A DNA stretch of 64,000 bases from assembly GCA_963969395.1 (NCBI GenBank), contig OZ017801.1:4466501-4530500 (forward strand), in the 5' to 3' direction. Under the pieces are notes generated by a model. The model saw nothing but the letters and a program-made list of their open reading frames with translations. It did no database searches and was not told where the DNA came from. Within the stretch, counting starts at the first letter, position 1; the number at the start of each line of letters is the position of its first letter. Positions 35,295-45,275 of the stretch are shown here, piece after piece. Both the position numbers and the translations under genes were made by a program. Source of the stretch: Pseudoscleropodium purum (taxonomy: Eukaryota; Streptophyta; Bryopsida; Hypnales; Brachytheciaceae).

Positions 35295-36385
35295 CAGCAT
35301 TAGGATGACACAAGATTAAGAAACTTAAGAACTTCATTCAAAAATCATCACTCTTTCAATCCTCACTTAAAAACCAGAATTCGTCCAGAGGGAGAACCTC
35401 AATACATTTGCAATCTAAATTGTTCAGGCTGTATCATGGGGGAAATCGAGAAGTAATTTATCCATGCAAGGGGTGTTAATTATTACCAAACGACAGCTAA
35501 TTGGCATTCCGTTGCAAGCACTCAGTCATACTTGCATCAGCTTCAGGGCGAAGGTATTTACAACTAACACCAAGAAAAACCTAAACATGAAACGAACACA
35601 TAACAAAGCCAATAAAACACTCACAATGCAGTACAGAGCTCCAGCCAAACCATACTTCATAAGCACCGTGGGATTTACTTCGAGTTCAAGAGAGTAGCCA
35701 GCATGAGCAGAAAATATGAACCTCGAGAGCTTAATACTCACTACCGAGTCTCTTTGCAGTAAATGGCCAGCACCATCACAAAACACATGCATGCTGCAGT
35801 CTGAGGCACACCACGCAGACATCTCCGTCAGTGCACAAGCAGGGCAATTGTTCAACACAACCTGAAACGTCTACAAGCCTGCCAACTACCAATGGAACAG
35901 GCGTACTGTAGAGGACTTGACGTTCTATGGAACATGGAAAGCAGAGAAACTCCATCCAAAGCGCAGAGGACCCAATATTTTCACAAAAAACTAAGCTCAA
36001 TGAGATCAACCCTAAAGGAAAATTTCTTGTAAACACATGTATTAGACCCTGAGTAGGACAGCCTGCCCAACCTAGCAGCAGTTTGGGCCTTATCACGAAT
36101 CCTCCTCACTAGTAAGTTACACTATAAGATCTGCAATTTATGAGGGTCATTGAGGAGCAGCATGAAACTAGAATTGCCGGTCTTCACCTCTTCAAGACAT
36201 CAAGCTTCAATTAACTAATAGGATTTTCCCCTCTGGATCCTCTATAGCAAAAAACAGCCCTATCCGTATTCAATCAAAGTATGCAGCCAGCTGTGGTAGG
36301 TTCATAGACGAAAAATTACATGAAAAAAAGGCGCCACGCAAGAACCATCATTACGGCTTGAATTTCATACTCATTTCTTGAGACT
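35295..36385. repeat. Right arm of the 1.1-kb inverted repeat
   Basis: Reverse complement of 26070-27165. The low-coordinate end touches the XTH pseudogene fragment. The high-coordinate end lies at the stop codon of the SRA gene: the shared sequence starts at about GAAATTCAAGC, within roughly 15 bp after that stop. Arms are about 8.1 kb apart and enclose the pyrophosphatase gene and the XTH fragment. Confidence 0.85.
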
Positions 36386-37219
36386 CTTGAGACGTTTCCA
36401 CTTTGCCGTGTCTAATGGGGGTTGCTTTTGAAGCCTCTTCAAATCAAATGTGTACACTTTGTGACCATCTTGTCCCACCTCAAGGTTATAACCTTCCACC
36501 TTGTACAATCCATCATAGGTATAGATTTTGTTCCATCCAGTGTCCACATCATGGCCCCTGATCAAACGAACATATTTGCCACGTTTGTAGCTATTGATAA
36601 GAGCTTTGTTCCCTCTCTTGGGCATTTGATCTTCCAATTGCCGTTTGTCACCTTTGTAATTGTTTCCACCCTGACCAGTGTATTTGACTGTCTCCCCATG
36701 GTCATCATCATCCCGGTAACCACCCGAGACCACCACGCTACAAGCCACCTTCTCCCCTCGATCTTCAACCCATGCAATCCCTCCTTGCACTTGACGGTGC
36801 AAACCAACTACAAACATCTCACTCCGAAACTCGAATTCGTCACCAACAAAGATACCAGGGACGTCACCAAAACCTTGGAAATCCAATGATGTTCCTTGCT
36901 CATTCATCTGCTTCATTGCCTGCAAGTCAGGCCGATTACCAGCCAGCTTACCACTCTTCTTGAGTTTTTGATAATGCAGTGAGAGCCGGGAGTACAGAGC
37001 ACGCCGCTGCAAAAACTGATCCCTGGCACTAAGCTGGTCGAAATCTCTCGGTAGTTCTCCCTCTCCCTCATAAACTCCCGCATCCTCGGGGTCTGAAATT
37101 GCCTCTCCCTCAAGAGTTCCCGCTGGTTGTGGCCTTGTGGAGTTCTTCGTGACTTTCCTCGGCAATCTCACGCAACCCTCGGGAAAATCTCGCGTGGCAA
37201 TAGGACCGTCGCCATCCAT
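36371..37219 (-). CDS. SRA (YDG) domain protein, SUVH-like but without pre-SET/SET, 282 aa
   Basis: SRA domains bind methylated cytosine; in SUVH proteins they target H3K9 methylation. This single coding exon has an acidic, disordered N-terminus (1-65), then the helix that precedes the SRA in SUVH proteins (RRALYSRLSLHYQKL, 72-86; RPDLQAM, 96-102). The SRA runs from VPGIFVGDEFEF (120-131) through GLHRQVQ, VVSGGY (163-168), YTGQGG (180-185), RLIRGH and TYDGLYKVE (YDG 235-237) to about 268. It stops at WKRLKSLKK, where pre-SET and SET domains normally follow, so it cannot itself be a methyltransferase. Start chosen at the first ATG (37219), 20 bp after a TGCAG acceptor. Leader exons lie at 37761 and above. 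Either a genuine SRA-only protein or an SUVH gene cut short; the stop coincides with an inverted-repeat edge. Confidence 0.85.
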   Translation of the reverse strand: MDGDGPIATRDFPEGCVRLPRKVTKNSTRPQPAGTLEGEAISDPEDAGVYEGEGELPRDFDQLSARDQFLQRRALYSRLSLHYQKLKKSGKLAGNRPDLQAMKQMNEQGTSLDFQGFGDVPGIFVGDEFEFRSEMFVVGLHRQVQGGIAWVEDRGEKVACSVVVSGGYRDDDDHGETVKYTGQGGNNYKGDKRQLEDQMPKRGNKALINSYKRGKYVRLIRGHDVDTGWNKIYTYDGLYKVEGYNLEVGQDGHKVYTFDLKRLQKQPPLDTAKWKRLKSLKK

Positions 37220-37239
37220 ATGGAACAAGGCTGGTCAGA

Positions 37240-38430
37240 CTGCATTCACATAACAACGACGGATTACCCTCACCGCGAACAATGTTTTCTCAATACAGTC
37301 AAAAAAATCAAACATTGTGATAATTCCTCCATCACACGGCAGAGAGACAGTATATGTTAGTAAAGCCGCTTCTGCTAAAACCATGTTCATGGATCCTACT
37401 CCTCGCTGCCATTCTCTTGGCTAACCATGAGATTTGCCATTCTAGGCTGCTAAAATTGAAAGACAAACAAGGAGAAAGGGGAATCGTTGAAAACAGATTG
37501 CGACGCAGAGGATCTACACAGTTCTTGCGGTGTGCATCTCTAGGGCGAGGTGTAAGGAGAACTCAATGTAGCTAACCACCAGATGTCCCATTCTAGGCTC
37601 TTTCAATTGAAAAGAAGCAAACGTATTCTCTAAACATAACGTCCTGGAGCCAATTCAAATGAAGGAAACAAAAGTATTCTTTAAGCAAAGACTGGACTAT
37701 CTTCAGCCGAAAAACTTGCCATATAAACCTGAGTGCAATAACACAAAAAAAGTCACTTACCTTAAGCAAAGGATTGTACTTCAGGATTAGACTTCAGGAG
37801 GACTGCGAGCTCTAAGCTTCGGAGGATTTGATTCCCCTCAACCTGCGCACGATTGGACTTCATGAGGATCGGCCGTGTGAGGATCAGAGAACTTAATCTA
37901 ATCTAGGCTCTTCAATTGAAAGCAAGCAAGTGTATTCTCTAAACATCACGTACTGGAGCCAATTCAAATGAAGGAAGCAAAAAGTATTCGTTAAGCAAAA
38001 ACTGGAGTATCTTCAGCCGAAAAACTCGCCATACAACCCAGACTGCAAAAACACAAAACAATTCACTTACCTTAAGCAATGGATTGGACTTCAAGAGGAT
38101 CGTGACTTCTAAGCTTTGGGCGATTCGATTCCCCTCAACCTGCGCAGGATTGGATTGGAGTCGAAGCTTAACTGAGAAATTCAAGGGCCGCAGAGGCAAA
38201 ACTGCAAAAGAGAGCGGAGGCAGGTCGGGCAGCCAAAACGTCAACGACGATATACAGTCACGACCCGCGCTTTTTTTTCGGAGAGACGAACATCTCGTCC
38301 GTCCATCTTCAAAATTCATCGTGCGGTGCTGGAGATTGGACAGAGGAATGGCGGCGCGGGAGGGGACTGGGCTGGGTTGGGGGAGATGGGTGAGGGTGAA
38401 CCAAAACGTCCATGTTCTGTCTCTCCTTTA
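37240..38430 (-). promoter_or_regulatory. Leader exon(s), leader intron and promoter of the SRA gene; shared upstream region with the IGPS-like copy
   Basis: Minus-strand donors AAG|GTAAGTGA at 37761/37760 and 38071/38070 can both splice to the acceptor near 37240. Upstream, 38180-38430 is GC-richer and lies between this gene and the plus-strand IGPS-like sequence, so it may be a bidirectional promoter. 37370-37575 is open but not protein-like. Confidence 0.5.
37596..38170 (-). repeat. 310-bp tandem duplication containing a splice donor
   Basis: Copy 1 starts at about 37596 and copy 2 at about 37911, sharing 'ggagccaattcaaatgaagg', 'tatcttcagccgaaaaact', 'cacttaccttaagcaa' and 'gattcccctcaacctgcgca'. 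The two donor sites are exactly 310 bp apart. A short related piece ('ccattctaggctg') also occurs near 37438. Confidence 0.9.
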
Positions 38431-38700
38431 AAACCATGGGTCACCCGCGATGGAGGTCAAGTTCGGAGTACCTCAAAAATTTCAATCTGCCCATTTGATT
38501 TTATCATTTATTATCTCTTTTTCATTCATTGGAGGAGCCGCTGAAACTCACACCACGGCACTCTGCGTCTTGTCTCTGCATGCTGAATGCTTTCTTCCAT
38601 TTTTGTTCTGCTTGTTGCTGTGTTCACCACGAGGTTTTGGATTTGAATCAGGGTTTTGTTGCTGCTGCTTGATGGCTATGCTTTCAGAAAGGTACAGCAA
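38430..38700 (+). repeat. Inverted repeat 2, left arm (5' end of the IGPS-like gene)
   Basis: Homologous in reverse orientation to about 40665-40930. Shared landmarks include GGGTCACCCGCG, 'attttatcat', 'ttcattcat', 'gaggagccgc', 'gggttttgttgctgctgctt' and GATGGCTATG. In this arm the ATG frame is MAMLSER, then a donor-like AAAG|GTACAG. The arm probably holds the promoter and first exon. Confidence 0.8.
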
Positions 38701-40185
38701 GTTGTAAATCTTGCGTTTTATACGTCCCTGTCGCAGCAGCAGCTCAATCCCATGTTTTGCTACGAGAGCTCAACTTTGTAGCACAAGCCTTACGGAGTAT
38801 CAAGTGAGCTTCAAGTTCACACTTTCTTTTTTTGAAATTTTTACCTCTTTGAAATAAATGCAGTGTTCGCATGAAATAAGTAGATTTACTTGAGCATGCG
38901 CATTTCTTCTTTGTGTAATAGAAGTTGAATTTGCAGGACATTGGTGGAGCCATTGTCAAGAGTGGATCCTTCAAGTTCAAAGCATGAAGAAAAACTCGCA
39001 TTTTGGATCAATCCTTACAAACTATGGGAGGACATTCATTCAACGCTGCTATGATGGAGTTCTGTCTTCTCAGGTCGAAGTCGACAACCCATCGACCTCA
39101 ACTTGTAAGCACTCCTGCTCTTGCATATGCCACTAAAAATTATTTGTAGAATAGCAATTGCAAACATTTGGTATCTTTCAGTCCACTGGTCGATTAATTG
39201 AGGAACTCAATATGATTCAATTCGTTTTAATCAACATTAGAACTTGTTTTCTAGATTTTAGTATGAACAATAATTTAGATTCTTGTTTACCTGTATCATG
39301 TGTAAATCTGAATTTTGTCACAAGTAATGGACAGAGCCTGTATTTAACATGTATCTATCCTTTATGACTCAAAATGCGTGTTTCTTTTAGTATCCAGGCA
39401 CACAGTGGATTTCGGGTGGATACAGTGGTGGCACTAGATCTGTTAAGACAATCCCACTTATTGATGCTCTGAACCATCATGGAAAATAATCGTTGAGATC
39501 AATTCTGTGCTTGCTTTTGCAGATGAAGGAGAGGACTGCCTTTACTCCTTTAGCAAAGGCAATGAAGGAGATCAGTCCCACGAAGGATTTTGTGGGTGCC
39601 TTGAGAGTGCGGATGGCAGAGACTGGGTACCTAGCTTTGATTGCGGAAGTGAAAAAAGCGTCAACAAGTCGTGGTGCCATCCAGCCCAATTTTGATTCAG
39701 TAATACTGTCTGCCATTTTGGAATTCCTTTTCAGTGCAATAGTTGATATCAGTATCGCATGTGCAATAACTGTTCAAGTTTGGGATTATGTAATGCGTCA
39801 GGAAGAAGTACGCTGTGTAGTCTACTTTTGATTTACTACTTTCTCATCATGTTCCCTTCTGCGTCACTGCTCTTACAAGAGCGTTTCTTCCGGATCGTGC
39901 ACATTTAATGTGTGATTCAGTTTTCAGAGTTGTGATGAATTGTTCCAGGGGTGGCCCATCATTGATAGCAATGTTTTTTGTGTTGTTTCTCTTGGAGTAT
40001 GAACAAGCTCTCTTCCCAAGGATTTTTAGCTCATTAATTTCCTTATTGTGTTGTGCTTAATGCAAGTTCGAATTGCACAGGATTATGAAAAAGGCGAAGC
40101 TGCGTGTTTGAATGTACTGACCTACTCCAAGCATTTCCAAGGAGGATTTGAGAACTTGAGACTAATCCGAGATGTTGGGGTTAAA
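38640..40185 (+). pseudogene. Truncated indole-3-glycerol-phosphate synthase (tryptophan pathway) gene copy
   Basis: Two recognisable exons encode the start of the TIM barrel. 39523-39699 gives MKERTAFTPLAKAMKEISP, then DFVGALR and LIAEVKKASTSRG with the catalytic Glu and Lys. 40081-40185 gives DYEKGEAACLNVLTYSKHFQ, then GGFENLRLIRDVGVK. Missing: the family's upstream IVWxKEKEVAQ exon and everything after strand 2 of the barrel, including the second catalytic Lys in the KEF segment. The conserved LTD reads LTY and KKASPS reads KKASTS. Between the exons, VRIAQ is encoded at 40066-40080 but no donor/acceptor pair keeps it in frame; splicing GTAATA to the CACAG before 40081 skips it. The intact enzyme is plastid-located. 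Nothing resembling the lost exons was seen downstream. Confidence 0.75.
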
Positions 40186-40248
40186 GTACGTTAGTTCCCA
40201 AAAATGAGATGATGCGTTGAGAGTGGTTTTCAAGGAGACTTTGAGGTT

Positions 40249-40930
40249 CTAGTGAGAGCGTATGGAGTTCATGTGCTTACTGATCGGATTATTTATATTT
40301 GATCTTTCATAGCTACTGGAATTCGTTACCTGTCTTCTTATCAAGCTGACGGTGATGTTGTTGCCTTCCAAGTCGGCCAAAGATGCAGCCCTCCAGGTCG
40401 GCCAAGGATGACGCTCTTGATTTACAAGGTGTACAGACAGAGCCTTTAAAGATAAGAGTAAGACTTCTGCAAGCGGAGCATTGATAATAATCTGCAAAGA
40501 CTCGGCATCTGAAACTCTAAAATTAAAGGGACTTGATAAATTCAGCAGATTCTTCTGCCCTGTCTGCCCTATCTCCCTCTTTCTTAGGTTGCAAGGAAAC
40601 AAAAAAACCTGAACCAAGTCCACAAAAGAAGGAGAGGCAGATGGAGAAGCGCTGAGAGAAAGTGCATTGCCATAGCCATCAAGCAGCAGCAACAAAACCC
40701 TAAATCGAATCAGAAAAAACTCGCGGTGAACACAACAACAAGCAGAAATAGAAGACGCAAGGTGCCGCGGTGTGGGTTTCTGCGGCTCCTCGAATGAATG
40801 AAAACGAGATCATGGATGATAAAATCGATGGGAAAATTGAATTTTTTGAGGTGCCCTAGAGCGCGGGTGACCCAGCCTCCAGTGCGGGTGACCCGTGCTT
40901 TTGCATGGCACACGGAATATGCCATGCAGC
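40249..40930 (-). repeat. Inverted repeat 2, right arm, plus a minus-strand coding-like fragment
   Basis: 40665-40930 is the inverted copy of 38430-38700; here the frame opens MAMAMHFLSALLHLP. Further along the minus strand (40520-40330) a separate open stretch reads RVSDAESLQIIINAPLAEVL and ends at a CAG|GTAACG donor-like site. I do not recognise it, and it is not part of IGPS. The arm lies directly after the last IGPS-like exon, so an inversion or inverted insertion probably replaced the 3' half of that gene. Confidence 0.65.
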
Positions 40931-41600
40931 CCATGATGAGGCAGGGGTTCATAGAAAAGGGACCCCTTACTGTGAATATAAAACTATTTTAAAATGGCTC
41001 CTCAACCAATACCGTCCTTGATTTAAGTGATAAGGCCTTATGTACTAAAGCATCTTACCTTTGATGTGGGTAGGACCATGACTTTGTCTCCGAATCCAAA
41101 AAAGTATAATACCTTCCATATATGGGTAGGATCATGAAGCTTGTTTTGGGACCCAGGAAAGTATAATATCTTTTAGTGTAAAGCTAGGATCATTACCTTG
41201 TCCACTACAAGGGGACAAGATTGCCCATTGATTGCAATCCATGCCATTGATAATATTGTTTACCAATGAGGCAAGGAATCCTTGAAAAGGAAGCTCTTTA
41301 TTGTAAACAACTTTGTTTTAAAATCAATCTTGGCCAATGTTTGCATTTGAATTAATTGATAAAGCCTTCCTTCATATGTAAAAAAGTATAATACCTTCCA
41401 AATATAAGTAGGATCATGGCCTAGTTTAACAACAAGGAGGACTAGGGTCATTTCATCTCTAAACCCTAATCCATATGACTAAAAACATTGTTTATGGATA
41501 AAGCATGGATTTTTTGAAAAGGGACCTTTACTATGAACAAAATTGTTTTAAATGGCTCCTTAACTAAGGTTGTCTTTGAATTGACTAAGGTAGAACAACC
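40930..41600 (+). repeat. Cluster of about 250-300-bp degenerate tandem repeats
   Basis: Units share 'ttgaaaaggga/gaaaagggacc', 'actgtgaa/attgtaaac', 'ttttaaaatggctcct' and 'agtataataccttcca...gtaggatcatg'. Starts fall near 40930, 41255 and 41490, with weaker traces to 42140. A further copy is at 50455-50650. Non-coding; family unknown. Confidence 0.65.
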
Positions 41601-42722
41601 CATCATGGTCAAATGATCCATAGCAAACACCTAAGAGGTTATCCCATAACGGTTATTATTAGTTTATGAAATTTTAGGCCACCATTATTGTCTCAACTAA
41701 CACTATTGGAGTGATTAGTGACCCATTAAGAACACCTAACTTTTTCAATGTAAATCATTGAAGAAAATGACTTTTTTAAAGCCCTCTAAGTTAGAAAATA
41801 TTTTGACTTCTTTAAGTGAAGAAGGTGAGCATTATGGATGTAGGTTATGTTGGTTTTGAAGTAGTTTGCAAAGTGTTTTGGATAAAACTTTTCAAAAAAT
41901 CATAGCAAATCCATACTTTGTTGAAAAAATAAAATTTTCAATTATTGTTGCTATTTCTCACACTTGTCAGTATGTGGGGGGAAAATTTTTAAAATTCAGC
42001 CATGGCATGAGGGCAAACTAGCAATTTTGATCATGATGGGTTGTTTTATCTTAATATTAAAGCCTTCTCTCATATTGAACAAAGCATAATACCTTCCCAT
42101 CATGGATAGGATTATGGCCTTCTTATACAATGTTATGACTAGGTCTCAAATGGTTGCTAAGATTTTGATTGATTGAATTTTTTTAACTAATATACACTAA
42201 ATTACGATGTTAGTGCAAATGATGCAAATTTACCAAAGTCACATTGTTTTAAATCATCTAAAGTTGAAATGTTATTGAATTGTATTTAATCTTAATTGGT
42301 TGTTGAGATTTGTATTGATTGAATTTTTGAATTTATAATATTGTATTGAGTGACATTTATTTACCAAAGTTACATTGTTTTAAATTAAAATAAATTAAAG
42401 TATTACTAAATTGTACTCTTTTCAACAAGGCTTTCATCTAAAAACAATTTCATTAGTCATATTGACTTCACACAAGATGATAAGCGATGATAGATTATAG
42501 TAGTGCAATTTGCAATCTTGATTGGAATGATGAAGCAATTTACATTCATATAGCTTATAGATATAAATTATGTAGCTTAAAGATAAAATATTTTATTCAT
42601 TTAAATTTGTTTGTATTCACTTGAAAAAGTTAGATAACTCATTTAAGGATTTCATTCATTCTAAATTAGAAAATATTTTCACAAAATATTCTAACACCCC
42701 CCCCCCCCCCCTCCAAAATTAT

Positions 42723-42762
<40 letters not shown>

Positions 42763-44356
42763 TTAGGACAAGTTAAAAATGCAATCTGTTGTGAAGGCAT
42801 TTTTTACTCTAAAAAGATCGATGTAAATAGGAATCTACTATATAGAGAGGTCAATATATATTTGGGGTCTTGATTGATAGCTCGTGATCACCAAACTAAG
42901 TTGTTTTTCATAGAATCACATTCTATACATATATTTCAATGTTGAAAGTTTTCTAACAAATTTTTCATTATCTACCATAATAAAAGGAAGTTTTCACATC
43001 AATAAAATCAAACAATTTTTTTTAAAAGGAAAATTGGAACTACATCTAAGCAACTCTTATTCATAATTTTTTCAAAACCTTGAGAAAATATTATAAACTA
43101 ATAGGTTATAATTGCTATAATTATCAATTGAAATCTCAATTTTTGTCTATAAAATACAACAAATCAAAACAATAGCCTCAATCTTAAACCTACTAAACAA
43201 AAACAAACTTCAGTATTTATCTTCTTTCCAAGATACAATGTTTAACATATTAAGCAAAAATAACTATATATTGAAAATATATTTCTTTCTTAGATAGGTT
43301 AGATACGTCAAGGAAATAAATGGTTGAAAGTCTAGATGTTTTTCAAAATTGGGTTGACTTACTAAACAAAAAGAAGGTTCTTTTACTATCTTTTTTCAAA
43401 GATACTATTAAAATCTGATAATAAACCTTCATTTTTCATTTGAATTTTAGTGGGGAAATTTTACAATACAAATGTTATACAATAGGTAGAAAACAATCTT
43501 TTATAAGGTTGGCGATAGAAAATTGTTTAAGCATTTATTTCAATTATAACATTGTATTTAAGACTTATTAGATTTCAAAATTTTATTTATAACATTTTCA
43601 AATTCATGCCCTAATTTCAATGTTGAAATTGAATATTTTCCTACAAGTATCTTTTTTTTATCAAAATATAAAAGAACATGATTTTGAAACACATAAAATT
43701 TTAGCTAATCTTCACTTAAGCATTTTAACATTTACTAGTGGTAGAGGCATTGCAACATTTGCAACTAAACCCTACAGCATTAAAAAAAACATTGTATTAT
43801 CTTTAGTTTGGCATAAGTGCATTTAAAATTCAAAGGTGCTTCCAAATTATTGAGGAAAATGTGAAAGGATGAAAAAGTGACCATCCAAATGGATGAAATT
43901 GTCACAATGGATCTTGACATTGTGCTGCAAAAACATTTTTGCAAAGATGAAAGAACTAAATCTATTGAAATCAACAAATTCTCACTATACATTAATTTCT
44001 TATGGGACATTGTTCAAAAGCATAACATTCTTAACCCTTCTTATTGGTGTTCTTTTGCAACCTAAGTATATAGGAAGGAATCAAGTGAGGTGGCTATAAA
44101 TGAGTGATGCAAACAAAGAATAATTTTTTTTGCCAAGCAATATTCTTAGGATTTCTTTGTGGGATTTCTACAACAATTTTGGGAGACCACATCAATGATA
44201 TAGAATGTTACAAACATTGACTTTTCTTTGCTTATGTCAATGACCATAGATATTAAACTACACCATGTACTTATATTATTTACTAATAAATTCCACCAAG
44301 CATACAAAGTTTTTTCACCTAAAAGCTTTTCAATCTTTCTATCTAACTAATATACA
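41600..44356. other. AT-rich intergenic tract, no gene recognised
   Basis: AT-rich with no protein-like frame; the 62- to 76-codon frames at 43.8-44.1 kb overlap on both strands and look incidental. It contains the poly-C/(TA)n microsatellite listed separately. Confidence 0.55.
42697..42757. repeat. Poly-C run followed by (TA)n microsatellite
   Basis: Fifteen C in a row (42697-42711), then about 16 TA units (about 42726-42757). A likely site of length polymorphism and of sequencing error. Confidence 0.95.
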
Positions 44357-45275
44357 TTAACTCCTAAAGGTCAAAATTGTGTTTTTTGGAAACATAGCGA
44401 TTTGGAGCAACCCACTACAAATGGAGTTTTTACTCTTTTTTTTAAGAATTTTCACACATGTGCCCAAGGAGTAGCTTTAAGGCCCAACAATTTTCATAAC
44501 TTTTGACTACATGGTTCAAAAGTTATTGCATGATATGTAATTTTCAATGCTCAACGGGTAGTTAAAAAATTTCTTAAAAAATCACTTTTAAAAAAAATAA
44601 AACTTTGAAATTGTTTTTCTAGATTTATATGTACATGGAAAGCTTTGAATCATTCCATTTTGATTTATGTAATGAAAGTTACGAGGTGTTCTAGTTTGTG
44701 GGTAGTTATGGATTCCCTACTTGAAAATAAACTTTGGAGTCCTTTATTTAACTCAATTTGTAGTATTTTTTGAGAAAAATAAAAACACATGATGAAAATT
44801 TTTTATTATTACATTAACACCGTTGGAATTGTCAAATTTCAATGGTATAATTAAATTCTTAACAATTTAGTGTTTTGAATCACTTTTGTACTTCTTTCTA
44901 CATACTATTTTTTTCCTATATGTTGTGCAATTCCAAATGATCTAAAAAATTTCAAGCATATAGCGAACTTGCCTTTAAGAGTAACCATAATTTTGGACAT
45001 TTTTTCATACAAATGTGACCTTGTGAAGTGTGGCTGCCCATATTTTCACAAGGTCAAAACAAAAAATTTGTCACTTCAAACGTTAATTACTTGCAATCTA
45101 CACAGTGGAAAATTCTGAAATTTTTTTCACGTCTTTTCAAACTATTTTACTACAAGATCCTACAATTACATGTGTCCAAAAATGTTTTAAATCTAAAATT
45201 TTGTGCTTGAATCAAAAATAACAGTTTTGGAGCGTTTTTGGTAGAAACATAGTCTTCGACGTTAAATTGGGTTAA
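44357..45275 (+). mobile_element. TTAA-flanked non-autonomous transposon, copy B
   Basis: TTAA at 44357-44360 and 45272-45275 bracket a 911-bp body in the same orientation as copy C (58895-59824), to which it is similar along its whole length: 'acatagcgatttgg', 'ggagtagctttaaggcccaa', 'ttattgcatgatatgtaatt', 'tgtgcaattccaaatgatct'. Left end CTCCTAAAGGTC. The right end has gained a small ATTGGGTTAA duplication that blurs its terminus. No coding capacity. Confidence 0.65.

Noticed and set aside
42726..42757. Origin or scaffold-attachment signal from the (TA)n run
   Set aside because: A plain microsatellite; no supporting sequence.
43780..44099. Small frames of 62-76 codons on both strands
   Set aside because: They mirror one another across strands in AT-rich DNA and show no coding character.
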